A DNA stretch of 64,000 nt from Glandiceps talaboti (taxonomy: Eukaryota; Hemichordata; Enteropneusta; Spengelidae), in assembly GCF_964340395.1 (NCBI RefSeq), contig NC_135551.1, positions 23,655,003 to 23,719,002 on the forward strand, written 5' to 3'. A model generated the notes under the pieces. The model was not told the DNA's origin and ran no database searches. It was given only the letters and a program-made list of their open reading frames with translations. Positions 1-11,838 of this stretch are shown here, piece after piece. Every line of letters begins with the position of its first letter. Position 1 is the first letter of the stretch. The position numbers and the translations under genes are program-made.

Positions 1-307
1 ATAGCACAGACAAGTAATGACTTGGCTGTGGCAATAGCAAGACATTGTTGCATAATGTCGACACTGCTGAAACTATTTAAATGATCTGCTATCACTGCTC
101 CTTTTGGGTCATTTCGTACAATTTTTGTAACATCCATACCGAAAACATGGGTTTATGACACAATTGAAGCTTGTAAGTTTAACAAACATCGTGAGCCTAT
201 GCTACGTGAAGCTGTTATAATTTCAGTTGTTGCACATACGCAATGAACAAAGTCAAAGAACGTCTTCCAAGGTCATGAAACAGTCATTTCCCCGATGATA
301 AAAAGCT

Positions 308-361
308 GTATGTATGTATGTATGTATGTATGTATGTATGTATGTATGTATGTATGTATGT
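308..361. repeat. (ATGT)n microsatellite
   Basis: About 13 uninterrupted tetranucleotide units. The rest of 1-550 shows no coding signal; it is either intron of the peptidase-like gene ending at 793 or intergenic DNA. Confidence 0.9.
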
Positions 362-595
362 ACTACAGGGCTCCCTAGCTAGGAGATTCATACAAATGAT
401 TGCTTATATTCATTATTCTCCAAATATTAAACTGACACTTTTCTGTTATTCTAATCGATACACACAATAACTGAACCAGCGAACAGACATTATGCTAGTT
501 ATTGGAAGAAAAACACATACTCGTTAACAAAGGGTGATTTTTGAATATTTTCAGAAAGCAGTTTGGCTAATTCACATGTGTTGTTATGCATACAG

Positions 596-793
596 GTGAA
601 CTCAATCGCGGGAGCTTGTCATTCGACCAACTCTTGGCATTATCAAGGTACCGCCGTGGACTTCCAAGTCAAGGGTGGCAGTGACTATAACACATGGATG
701 AGCATGTGTGCCGCTGCTGGTGCAATTGAGAATCTCGGTCCAGGTAACCCTGGTCACGACAGCCACACCCATTGTGCATTTTCATCATCCTAG
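596..793 (+). CDS. Terminal exon of a peptidase M15 / hedgehog-fold zinc protein (partial)
   Basis: This is the last exon of a gene whose 5' exons lie upstream of or outside the window. It reads in frame to TAG at 791-793. The segment SWHYQGTAVDF matches the HxxGxAxD zinc motif of the M15 D-Ala-D-Ala carboxypeptidase / hedgehog fold, and SHTHCAF near the end supplies the second histidine cluster (HxH) of that fold. Four cysteines in 65 residues suggest a secreted, disulfide-bonded protein. I placed the acceptor at the AG at 594-595 after a pyrimidine-rich stretch; an acceptor at 553-554 would add about 13 residues and also stays open. An ATTAAA-type poly(A) signal lies near 902. In animals such proteins may act on bacterial peptidoglycan, but substrate and activity here are inference. 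Confidence 0.6.
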   Translation: MNSIAGACHSTNSWHYQGTAVDFQVKGGSDYNTWMSMCAAAGAIENLGPGNPGHDSHTHCAFSSS

Positions 794-1648
794 ACACTGA
801 TTAATATGAAAAGACCAAACCGTGTTTAAACTTTATGATTTTTTTTTCTTTTCTTGATTTAGGTATAACATGTAATTTATGATAAACGTGGAATAGAAAG
901 AATTAAAATATATTCAGCAAAATGTACTTGCACACATTGATCTCGTCATTTCTCTTCTATTAAAATTACTGGATGTTGTGATGAGATAAATATTTTCTTT
1001 CATTTGGTCGAATTTTTCTTCATGGTTCAAGTTACCCTAAATATAATATCTATTCGTGTCAAACGTCATATTTCGGTAAAATCGAGTTTGATTGTTTGTT
1101 GAGTTGCGTCCTAGATGCAAAAAAAATGTGTTGGTCGTTTTCGAGAAGGTTTAAGTTTGGTAAAATATTGCTTGAAGTGGTAATGACTTTTCAGTTAGAC
1201 CTTGAGGGCGCTAATTCAGTTCGAGTGTAATTCCAGAAATGGTGGTAGAATAAATAGACACAAATTAGATTAGATGCAAGGGGGAACAATAGTGTTCTGA
1301 TGGCGTACTGTCGAATGCTTGCTTTGCTACAACCTGTAGGAAGATTGAGAAAACTATAAATTATGACTACGATAAACGTTTTTATCGGTAAACTAAAACA
1401 CACACACAAACTAAACCTGTTGGTACTGCATGTGGTAATTTACACAGGTGGGTGGCAAAAGTGCTTCGGTCACATGGATATAACTACCTTGTAATCAAGA
1501 CAGAGAAAACACTAAATAAAGTTGAATATGTCGACACATAATGATTTGAAACACCACCTTCCTGCGAGTGTAATTGCATCAGGGTATGTTGATAGTGTAT
1601 ATGTAACAGTACCAGTTTACATCTAGACTATGTCTGTGTTTGTTTTCG
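794..1648. other. Intergenic, no gene seen
   Basis: AT-rich sequence after the peptidase-like gene. Short open frames on either strand lack family motifs and look like chance. Confidence 0.6.
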
Positions 1649-1775
1649 CTGACAGTTGCTTTGCTACTTGGGTGAGATTAAGATTGATTGTAATGAGGAA
1701 TCTAACGTCGAACTATAGAAACAGTATAATTATGAAGTGATTGCTGATATGCACAGACAGACAGACAAACAGACA

Positions 1776-1808
<33 letters not shown>

Positions 1809-1960
1809 ACAGCGACAGACATACACACAGATATATACAGACAGACAGACAGAGAGACAGACTGTGACTGACAAAGACGGGCTGAGATAGAGAAAAAGAG
1901 ACACAGAAATCATGAAATGACAATAGTCTCTCTACTCATGTTTAGTACAGGTGTTACTTT
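1649..1960. repeat. Diverged segmental duplicate, copy 1
   Basis: This matches 2504-2840 along its length: both share the GACAGTTGCTTTGCTA start, the block around ATTATGAAGTGATTGCTGAT, and the end around CTACTCATGTTTAGTACAGG. In this copy the centre is a (GACA)n/(GGCA)n tract at about 1755-1810. The predicted peptides from it are repeat translation, not genes. Confidence 0.8.
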
Positions 1961-2503
1961 TCGATCTTCGCACACAGCTGACAGACCAAGTAACTACACT
2001 CGAATCACTCTCACATCTTACGTACCGACTCAACTTCTGTACTACCGGGATCACTACTTGAACTTCAGGGAATTAGTCTAGACTACACACAGTTTATGTT
2101 CAAGCCGAAAGTCTACACTAGAACCATGGCAAGCACGTAGCATATATACCTCGTTCGTTGACTTCCCCCGATAGTGAAGTGCCAGCCTGCTAGTTCCAAG
2201 TCCAAATTTACATAACGGATGTGTATGGCCAAATAATTAATGCAAACCATATTAAAGTCTTCAAGAGGTGTTACCATGCCATAAAGACTATTCTCAAAAC
2301 ATTGATAAATGATCACTATGAATCCTAGTTATTTATGAAATGCAGACTGTCGTCTCATGTACTCGAGTACGCTTGGAATCTGGTCTGAATCCGACATCCT
2401 TGAGAGAGTCTGGTGACCTTTCAGTCAAAGTGGGACGTGCGATGTAGTTAAAATATTGAATTTACTAAAATTATGAATATGTCATCTCTAAAATTTGCTT
2501 TCG

Positions 2504-2624
2504 CCGACAGTTGCTTTGCTATTGTCGTACTTGGGTAAGATTTGATTACATTGAGAAATATAATGTCGAACTTTAGTAGCGGTATAATTATGAAGTGATT
2601 GCTGATATGCACAGACAGACAGAG

Positions 2625-2657
<33 letters not shown>

Positions 2658-2840
2658 CATACATACATACATACATACATACATACATACATACATACAT
2701 ACAGATATAGATATAGATACAGACAGCCAGCAAGAGAGACAGACTGTGACAGACAAAGACGGGCTGAGATAAAGAAAAATAGAGACAGAAATCATGACAT
2801 GACACCAGTCCCTCTACTCATGTTTAGTACAGGCTTGGGA
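2504..2840. repeat. Diverged segmental duplicate, copy 2
   Basis: Second copy of 1649-1960, about 855 bp downstream. Its flanks align with copy 1, but the centre at 2624-2702 is (CATA)n rather than GACA/GGCA. From 2841 to 3391 there is only intergenic sequence leading to receptor A. Confidence 0.8.
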
Positions 2841-3391
2841 ACTCGGATTGGTAGTCAGTCTGTAAAGTACGCCTTGACGGGACGCCCTCAACAACAGAGG
2901 TGGTTGGTGTTGTCGGGTGGTCTACGGACTGATGGAAAACGAGGCAATCATGTCCATATACATACGTTTGAAATTATCATGGTAACTAAAATAGTCACGG
3001 CATGTATATTTGCATAAATTGTGACGTCATGTGTACTGTATTTTGTACCTTGTTAATGCTCATGTTTCGGTAGTAATAAGCCCTTCTCTTGCATGGCGAT
3101 CTCTACAAATAGCATAGTGTCCAGTGACATTGCGCAGGTCGGTTGATTTCCATTGTAATATACGATAGGTACATGTTATAGTCTGCTGCTTTGATGGTAA
3201 TAACCCGTAACTATATGTAAGCATTCTATTTTAACTTTTTTGTGGTAATCACACCAAAAATAAAACTGCATAATTAATGTTGTCGGGTTGTAGTCAATAG
3301 GTATATTCATAAATATTATCTGTATTTGAAAAGGGGAATTCAGTACATACTGCCTTATTTTATTTGGATAAATCTACCCATCATCTTCAGC

Positions 3392-5194
3392 ATGATCGTT
3401 TTTTACGTTACGCCGTTCACAGTTACCCTGGTCTCGATTTTTTTCATTCCGAGATCTGAGGCCGAATCGGATGTCTTTTCCAGTCAACCTGAAGACAAGG
3501 TATTGACATATCAGCACAATTATCAACACGTTGATTCATTTTTGTTAAACTGTAACGTGAATTCTCTCCACGAGAACCAGACAGTATCGTGGATAAACAA
3601 CGATGAATACATTAGTGACGGTTATACCATGAGAAGTGATGTTACTTATCTAATAGACACGCGTTATTCCATCGTTGGTATCCATCGTCCCCTCAGCTAT
3701 CCACTACTTTTTACTAGTGTCGGTCCTAACACTGTTGCAATGGATACTGGCCGATATTACTGTGTAGTAAGATGGTCGAATGGTACTGTCATACCGTGTG
3801 GGCGATCACGTATAGCAACGGTAAACATAGAGCAGTATCCGCTCTGCTCAATGACCGATGCAGCAGGTAATAATATAGACACAAGTACTGTACCAACCAT
3901 AGTGACATCAAACGAGCAATTGCAAGTAACGTTAATTTGTCAGGCAGGTCCAACTGATACAACAAATCCGGGAATGAACTGGACTAGAAATACAGCTGAT
4001 CAAACCGAGGTGACTATCGGATCAAATAGCGGACAAAATCATGACGGGTTGTATTACATAGAATATGACTGGGTTCCTCAGACGGCGGAATTACCGGAGG
4101 TGTATTTCACATGCACCGTTCAATATGACGAATCGAGTTCTGGTACCTGTACGTTGGGACCGTTCACTGAGAACTTTATACCTATGGTAACGTTGACACC
4201 TAAGTCTGAGACACTTGTTCAAAATGATGACGTAGTGACGTTTAATTGTACCGCACTTGCACACCCGCAAGTAATCAATATTTCGTGGTATTATGATGGA
4301 AATGAAATTCAACAGGATAACGATGTATTTACGATTCAAGATTCATCGATACTTCTTTTGAACTTTAACCCCGAGGAAAATGGACTGCATGAGATCGGTT
4401 GTGAAGTGACGAATGACGTTGGTAAAGGTAACGCTAGCTCCTGTCTGACTGTAGATATACCTATACCGTCATCAACACCCTCTCCACAATCGATTAATCC
4501 AACGACGATGAAGGTTACGACGATGATGACGACGACGACGACGACGACGACGACGAAAACAGCAACGGTGAGGCCTGCGACCACGACGTCGTCGGCATCA
4601 ACGGGTGGCCGTCACAGTACAGAAGGTACAGCGATAGTCACGAATGCAACATCAACAGCACTGCCACAAACTTTACAATTGACTACCACAACAACAAAAG
4701 TGACAACTAATCCGACTGCATCAACAGGTGGTCCTTTGGAGGAATTGGCGACAGTTACAGACACAACAGAAAACTACGATGACGGCAACCTATCGAGTAC
4801 TGCAACTTTACGTAGTATGAACGAAACGTCATCCTCGTTGCCACTAACAACACTTTTGACAACCACAAATGAATCTACGAGTACACCGACTTTACAGACG
4901 TCATCATCACAACAATCAATTGCAAGTCAGAAGACATCAACTCCATATATAATGACAAGTACGCAAGTATCCAGCAACCAAACAACAAAAATGGCGGAAA
5001 TTACAGACAAACCCAAAAGTGGTCGTAAAAAGTACAAGCCAGTATTAGGAAAACAACCCAATTATCTAAGTTATGTTGTTGTAGGTGGTATGTTCAGTGT
5101 TGGCTCATTAGTATTTATGATTATAGTTGTAGCAATAGTCATTTATCGAGTACAGCGTCGACAGGCATCGCTACCTATCAACGTACAAATCTAG
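3392..5194 (+). CDS. Single-exon Ig-superfamily receptor A, three Ig domains, very short tail
   Basis: A 600-residue type I membrane protein. I chose ATG 3392 because the frame upstream has no ATG and residues 1-24 from there form a signal peptide ending in SEA. Ig1 runs from about 30 to 140 with a YYCVVRWSNGT core; Ig2 has cysteines in LICQAG and YFTCTVQY; Ig3 has FNCTALAHP and GCEVTNDV. A Thr/Ser-rich mucin-like stalk follows at about 365-545, including a nine-Thr run encoded by (ACG)n near 4530-4556. A membrane helix lies at about 555-583, and the tail is only about 15 residues, with no tyrosine motif. The helix has no charged residue that would suggest pairing with an ITAM adaptor. It is the first of four tandem paralogues. 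Ligand and function are unknown; a decoy-like or adhesive role is inference. Confidence 0.85.
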   Translation: MIVFYVTPFTVTLVSIFFIPRSEAESDVFSSQPEDKVLTYQHNYQHVDSFLLNCNVNSLHENQTVSWINNDEYISDGYTMRSDVTYLIDTRYSIVGIHRPLSYPLLFTSVGPNTVAMDTGRYYCVVRWSNGTVIPCGRSRIATVNIEQYPLCSMTDAAGNNIDTSTVPTIVTSNEQLQVTLICQAGPTDTTNPGMNWTRNTADQTEVTIGSNSGQNHDGLYYIEYDWVPQTAELPEVYFTCTVQYDESSSGTCTLGPFTENFIPMVTLTPKSETLVQNDDVVTFNCTALAHPQVINISWYYDGNEIQQDNDVFTIQDSSILLLNFNPEENGLHEIGCEVTNDVGKGNASSCLTVDIPIPSSTPSPQSINPTTMKVTTMMTTTTTTTTTKTATVRPATTTSSASTGGRHSTEGTAIVTNATSTALPQTLQLTTTTTKVTTNPTASTGGPLEELATVTDTTENYDDGNLSSTATLRSMNETSSSLPLTTLLTTTNESTSTPTLQTSSSQQSIASQKTSTPYIMTSTQVSSNQTTKMAEITDKPKSGRKKYKPVLGKQPNYLSYVVVGGMFSVGSLVFMIIVVAIVIYRVQRRQASLPINVQI

Positions 5195-5885
<691 letters not shown>

Positions 5886-5943
5886 ACTCGGTGAGTATCA
5901 ATCTGCTAAGACAGTGCTCTATACCGCAGTGGCAGAGCGTAAT

Positions 5944-6272
<329 letters not shown>

Positions 6273-7796
6273 ATAGTGCTAATTAAATACAATTCAATAT
6301 CGACGCACAAGCATTCAGTCACAACGATCTTCATGTCATATATCACGTCGTGTCACGTGGTGTATAACTATGATCAGCATAAGTGTATGTAGTAAAAGAT
6401 AAACTACTCGTACATACGAGACGATGTATGGAGTAAAACTGGAAGATACTGACTTTACTTCACGATCTGAGTTTGGCATTACGGCCTCACTCAAAGCTGG
6501 CGAGACTGATGTTCACAGCTTTGAAGTCAAAATTCAAGTAAACAAAAAAAATCTCTAGGACTTGTTCGTAGCCATCAAACATCCTACGCTTTGGTCGTTA
6601 CAATAATTAAATCACAATAAGTCACAGCACAGTAAACGAGCGTCCTAAGATAACAATAAGTCATGCATAATTATGAGCACCCTGGAACATGAAAACAAAG
6701 GACGATAAAACTTGATTCACACACATCTCTAGACTTACAAGACATTGTATCTATATTGTATTTGCATATGTGTGAACTATAGCAATAAAAAGAGTCTGAA
6801 TTCATTTCTTTAACTGGGTGTTTGGCGACATGTAAAAACCGCGTCATGTCTAAACCCAGAGTATTCAATTCAGCAATTCAATGAAATACTTTCTTTGACA
6901 TAAACTTCAAACACGGTCATTGCAAATTCATGACAGGTCAATTGTTACGTTTTATGTAAAAATTCAACATCTTCTCGTTCGATTAAGGCACAGATTTTAG
7001 AGTCCGTACCATAAAATAGAATTTAACATGTTTTTTGTTTTACTGTGTTATATGTACAGATATTGAAACTAGTAGATGTTTTAAAACACACCAGGGTTTA
7101 CAATATTGACAGCCTGAGTTCGTACGTCATGTTATATCTAACAAAACAGTTTTTTTTAAAGTACAAGTTGTAGCTGGTAGAGCTTTAAGGCAGCCTAGTA
7201 AGTGGATATTTAAGTAATATAAGAGCTTGCGATACTAATGTAATGGCTTATAACTAATGGCAGTGAAGCATGTAACCAATCTCGTCGTAACCGTCAAATT
7301 ATTAAGAGAACTAGCTATATACAGACTCAGGTTAACTTTATCTTTAAGTTTAAATGTTTTCAGTGGGAGTGCACTGACGGAGACACCGAGAATCGACTGT
7401 TGTGTCGGTGTTTTTCATAGGTGATTCTTTTTCACTTTTTATTAAATACTTCATTATCAACTGTATACTATTATTTGAACTCATGGAAAAATTAAATGAG
7501 TTGATAGTGTCATGGTACATATGGTGGTTCAGCCAACCGAATTGCCATAATGACGTTATCAGTCACGCACCCTTATAATGCAAGATTCATTCACGAGATA
7601 TTCTCCTTCTGATAATATCATGGGCTGGAACAGTAGATATTGTTACTTTACAAATACGCAGGACGATGACTCGTTGATTCTGAAGTATTTATCTTTCTTT
7701 CGCTTTCAGTAGCAATGCAGTACAAAAACGACTGAAATATTCCACAAGTTTCACACCATGAAATCACAAGAAATCACTGAAAAGTCCCAAATCACA
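6273..7796. other. Intergenic between receptors A and B
   Basis: AT-rich and without a convincing gene or RNA on either strand. Confidence 0.55.
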
Positions 7797-7882
7797 CGCA
7801 CACACACACGCGCACACGCACACACACACACACACACACAGAGACAGACAGACAGACAGACACGCACGCACGCGCGCGCACA

Positions 7883-7920
<38 letters not shown>

Positions 7921-7922
7921 TA
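7797..7922. repeat. (AC)n compound microsatellite with GACA and GCAC segments
   Basis: Two AC blocks separated by GACA units and a CG-rich ACGCACGC stretch, about 210 bp before receptor B. Confidence 0.9.
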
Positions 7923-8021
7923 CACGGAATCTATTGCGATAAGGACGACTATCGTGTTTCGTGTCCGCATAGAGTATGACACTCTCGTATCAGGTGTATA
8001 ACGTAGTCTATGAATAACATG

Positions 8022-8042
8022 AAAAGCCCCGGATGAGGAAAT
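8022..8042 (+). promoter_or_regulatory. Conserved upstream element of the Ig receptor family (copy B)
   Basis: GCCCCGGATGAGGAAAT, preceded by AAAA, lies 111 bp before the start codon of B. The same stretch lies 119 bp before C, and a shorter form (CCCGGATGA) about 130 bp before D. Conservation in otherwise unlike flanks suggests a promoter or 5' UTR element. I cannot tell which, and I see no equivalent before A. Confidence 0.5.
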
Positions 8043-8132
8043 AGACAAAAGGCGTGTGCTCAGCAGTCACTTTAGTCACTCCGGCTCTCACACTATTGGT
8101 ACTACCTGTAACCTCGAACGCCGATATTCACC

Positions 8133-9938
8133 ATGAACAGTACTTCATTTACGTTGCTGTCACACTTGATGTGTCTGGTTTTTATTCGATTTATGCCAAG
8201 GACAAAAGCACAAACGACGTCATACTTCACAACTCAGCCAGATGACAGAACTTTGACTTTCAATCATGGTAACAATGACTTCCAGTCGTTTCTTTTAGAG
8301 TGTATTGTGATGCCACTCCAACAGTACCAAGTTGTGTCGTGGGTTAAAAATGACGAATATATCAGCGACAACTATACAATGCTTAGCGAAAACAATGACC
8401 ATCTTATTGATATTCGTTACAGTATTTTGGATCATGGTACTCTCCTGCGATATACCTTACTTGTGATTAGTGTAGAACGTAATACTTCTGTAATGGATAG
8501 TGGTCGATATCAGTGTGTAGTGAGATGGTCAAATGGTACTGTCATACCTGGTGGACGGTCACGTATAGCTACAGTGACGATTATACAGTATCCACTCTGT
8601 TCATTGAAGAATAGCGCGGGATATAACATTGACACGACACGAGTACCAATTGCAGTGTTACAAGGTGAAACTGTGATATTATCATGTCAATCGGACCCTC
8701 TTTCTGGTATTCCAATCATAATGAATTGGACTTCAGGTGAGCCAGATGTTGATTTTTCTGAGTTAAGAAACTACCACATGAATGAGTCATACTATATCGA
8801 ATATGACTTGACTCCACTCACTGCAGAGCTATCAGGGTTTGTTTACACTTGCACAGTTCAATATTCATTGGTGAGTACAAAAGACACGTGTATTTTGGGA
8901 CCATTTAATGTCAGTGTGTCTCCACCATTAGTAACAACATACCCAGTTAACTCTACAACTACTGAACATGGCGAAGTGACAAATGACGTAATTACGGAGA
9001 GTACCTTTACGTTACCAGTGACAACGTCATTAATGACCCAGTCGAAACGCTCAACCACATCAACTACTAGTGTATCGAGTAGGACAGAAATAAGGAGTGA
9101 TAAAACAGAAGGAACAGTAACAGCACATAGTCCTAGTCAACACAGTACTAATACTATGCCAGTGCAAACAAGTGGTCGAAGTAAAGAAACGACGACAGTA
9201 ACGAGCACATTGGAAACTGTTCCTGGTCAAAAAAATCCTTTTGGACCTGTGAAACGAAAAGACAACATCATTTTTATTGCAGCTGGTGCAGGTCTGCTAT
9301 TAATTATCGTTATATTGGCCGTATTTATCATTTGTGTCATGAAACGTCGACAAACACGACGTTCTAAACACAATCATCAAAGATCAGAGGAAAATGTGTA
9401 TGCGACTACAGACGGAAATGATTTAAATGCGCTCACAACAAATTGTACAAGAGTAAACCCAGTTTATCGAAATGAAGCGGATTCGACTACTGCCACGGCT
9501 TCCGTTGCCGTGGAGTTGAACATACAGAACACGGAAAATGATGGCGGTGACACTGGTAATGATGGGCAAATTAAGCTTGAAGACATGTATGCAAAACCTA
9601 TGAAGAGAACTAAATCTGACTCGCTTCCTGGTCATACAGAACTAGCTGACGACACGACACGAGAATACGGAGACCAGCCTAAATCTACACAGGTCAACAC
9701 AATGTATGACGAGGTCACTTCTTCATCACAACAGGCAAACACTGAAAGGGAACTTAAACAGATTAACGAGGACAACACAAAAGACATTGGTGACAAAGCT
9801 GACAAGAATGCGACAATGAAGAATGTGGAGGGATTGACCTACGCTGAATTAGACATGTCAAACATACAATTACGACATAGTCCAAAGAATGGGGATGTGA
9901 AGGCTGAAGAAACTGTGTATGCAGAACTAAAAATGTAA
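8133..9938 (+). CDS. Single-exon Ig receptor B with two Ig domains and an ITIM-like tail
   Basis: A 601-residue type I membrane protein starting at ATG 8133 with a signal peptide (about 1-31). Ig1 carries the family core YQCVVRWSNGT; Ig2 has LSCQSDP and YTCTVQYS. A Thr/Ser-rich stalk follows instead of a third Ig. The membrane helix is at about 375-398 (IIFIAAGAGLLLIIVILAVF). The roughly 200-residue tail has several tyrosine motifs in order: ENVYATT, NPVYRNE, DMYAKP, TMYDEV, LTYAEL (Tyr570) and TVYAEL (Tyr596). LTYAEL fits the ITIM consensus; TVYAEL has Thr at -2, closer to an ITSM. Their 26-residue spacing is like that of receptors that engage tandem SH2 domains of SHP-type phosphatases. An inhibitory immune-type role is inferred from these motifs only. 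The stalk segment GEVTNDV resembles the end of the missing Ig3. Confidence 0.88.
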   Translation: MNSTSFTLLSHLMCLVFIRFMPRTKAQTTSYFTTQPDDRTLTFNHGNNDFQSFLLECIVMPLQQYQVVSWVKNDEYISDNYTMLSENNDHLIDIRYSILDHGTLLRYTLLVISVERNTSVMDSGRYQCVVRWSNGTVIPGGRSRIATVTIIQYPLCSLKNSAGYNIDTTRVPIAVLQGETVILSCQSDPLSGIPIIMNWTSGEPDVDFSELRNYHMNESYYIEYDLTPLTAELSGFVYTCTVQYSLVSTKDTCILGPFNVSVSPPLVTTYPVNSTTTEHGEVTNDVITESTFTLPVTTSLMTQSKRSTTSTTSVSSRTEIRSDKTEGTVTAHSPSQHSTNTMPVQTSGRSKETTTVTSTLETVPGQKNPFGPVKRKDNIIFIAAGAGLLLIIVILAVFIICVMKRRQTRRSKHNHQRSEENVYATTDGNDLNALTTNCTRVNPVYRNEADSTTATASVAVELNIQNTENDGGDTGNDGQIKLEDMYAKPMKRTKSDSLPGHTELADDTTREYGDQPKSTQVNTMYDEVTSSSQQANTERELKQINEDNTKDIGDKADKNATMKNVEGLTYAELDMSNIQLRHSPKNGDVKAEETVYAELKM

Positions 9939-10972
9939 AAAAATTATTTAAAAAAAGGCCATTTGTGTGTAGCGCCTACTTCATCCATTTCATCCTGAAG
10001 GTTGATGTAAATTCATTATTTTAGGTTTTTTTGACCTATTTACTTTTGTAAACTAATATCATATTTTTACTTGTGGAAAGTTGATGTTTTTAAGGTCGAT
10101 GTAGTCACATTAATTGCCCACAGTGCTACTGAGTGCGTCAAGTTATTGCCTGTGTGACGACTCTAAGATTGTATTAAAACTGTAAAAATAATGCATAGTT
10201 ATTAAGTGTAGGATCGGCTTTGACATCCTACCTGTTGGTGCAAGTTGAACTTTTGCCTGTATTTTAGTGTTTTTATTGAATGGAGTATACTCACTATACA
10301 TATAATAACAGTGCCGAATTCACTCTCTCCTCTTGACATAAACATGCCGTTTCACTTCATGAGTAGTACAAGAAAATTAAAGTTCTCTGTAAATTCTTCA
10401 ATCGAAATTTATACCAAACACATCTTCAAGGACCAACATGTAAATTATTCATTAATAAGTAGTATAGTATAACTATGATATAAACAAATGGATTGTAACG
10501 TCATGTCGTTGGCGGCGCTACTCTATTATCAATCTACATTCGTGGTATGTAGATGATTGGTGCGTTATGAACAATCGTGTTTTACAGTCTGATACACAAG
10601 AATTACTACTTTCGTTTAAATGAACCTAAAGGCAGACCGCATTGGTAAGGTATACATATAAAGAATATTACAAAAAATATGTAAATAATTTGGGATATTT
10701 ACACTGTTAAGGAAACCTTAAAAAGTCTCTTCATTGACGGTCCGAAAATATATGACCGGTGGATACCAGCCATTTGTCTTTTCTTGTTATTGTTAAACGT
10801 TTTATGTTTTCTAATTTATTAAAGTAATAATTTCTACAATTGTTGGTTGGTTGAATGAATTGTTGGTTTAATACAGCTTTCCAATCAGTGTGATATACAC
10901 ACTATTTCTAGTTTATTATATCATGTGATATATGAACAAAGCAATATGGCTAAATTGCTTTGTTAGGCAAGT
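9939..10972. other. Intergenic between receptors B and C
   Basis: 3' flank of B, AT-rich, no gene recognised. The longest frame, at 10245-10472, shows no family features. Confidence 0.5.
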
Positions 10973-10993
10973 AAAAGCCCCGGATGAGGAAAT
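10973..10993 (+). promoter_or_regulatory. Conserved upstream element of the Ig receptor family (copy C)
   Basis: Identical at 20 or more positions to the element at 8022-8042, 119 bp before the start codon of C. The flanks on either side differ between B and C. Confidence 0.5.
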
Positions 10994-11091
10994 GAATATA
11001 TTGTGTCCAGGTAAACACGGAATCAGCTAGTGGCGCAGATAGGTATTCTTCAGCGGATGTCTGACATAAATGGTTGGTGAAAACTTTCAGC

Positions 11092-11575
11092 ATGTATGGT
11101 ATTTATATGAGGTTGCTATCACTTGGGATCTCTTTGGTCTCTCTTGGTATTTTAAGAACAAAGGGCGAATCGGACGTTTTCCAACTCCAACCAAAGAATT
11201 CGACCTGGACATTTGGACACGGTAATAATGAACCCAAGTCGTTTGTCCTAGATTGTACATTGAAGTCATTTCACGAGCATCAAGTCGTGTCGTGGCTTAA
11301 AAATGACGAATATATCAGTGATAACTATACTGTATTTAGGGACAGCAGTGCTCGTCTTTTAGACGGTCGGTACACGATAATAGGAGATGGAACTCTCCTG
11401 GTATATGCATTACTTGTGACGAGTATAGAACGTGAGACTGCTGTCATGGATAGTGGTAGATATCAGTGTGTAGTGAGATGGTCAAATGGTACTGTCATAC
11501 CTGATGGACGGTCACGTATAGCTACAGTAACTATCATACAGTACCCCCAGTGTTCATTGAGTGACAGCACAAACC
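11092..11575 (+). pseudogene. Ig receptor C, 5' part (interrupted by a transposon)
   Basis: Starts at ATG 11092 with a signal peptide (MYGIYMRLLSLG...), then a complete Ig1 ending YQCVVRWSNGT and IQYPQCSL. The frame is open to the transposon boundary after 11575; without splicing, a stop occurs six bases into the element. The first 484 bases are codon-phased so that they join directly to base 16888. No stop or frameshift is seen in this part, so the gene was probably intact until the insertion. Either it is now broken, giving a secreted single-Ig protein of about 162 residues, or the element would have to be removed from the transcript. Confidence 0.85.
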
Positions 11576-11741
11576 CAATCTGATTAAAATCTGATGTTAG
11601 ATAGGCTGGTTTTCCTGTATTTACCTTTATTCCATCGTTATTGCGTCTTTTACGTTAGTTTTTTTTTTTCCTGGACGAACGCCTTTCCAACATCTGACAC
11701 AGTATACTTGGATTTCACGTGTAAGTCTCGCCTTGCGAGCG
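11576..11741 (+). repeat. Left terminal inverted repeat of the transposon
   Basis: About 166 bp, matching the reverse complement of 16710-16877 with about three differences, mostly in a T-run near 11662. The match stops after TTGCGAGCG. Confidence 0.88.
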
Positions 11742-11838
11742 AGCCAATCAGAGTGTTCGTTTCAATAATCGCCTGAGGTCAAATTGGAGGCATCGGAAAC
11801 GCACAAACAAACAGCTTCCGTTGTAAACAACCCAGCGA

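Noticed and set aside
3326-3391. Longer N-terminus for receptor A
   Set aside because: The extension begins at TTG, not ATG. The ATG at 3392 directly precedes a good signal peptide. The same applies to 11074 (C) and 21587 (D).
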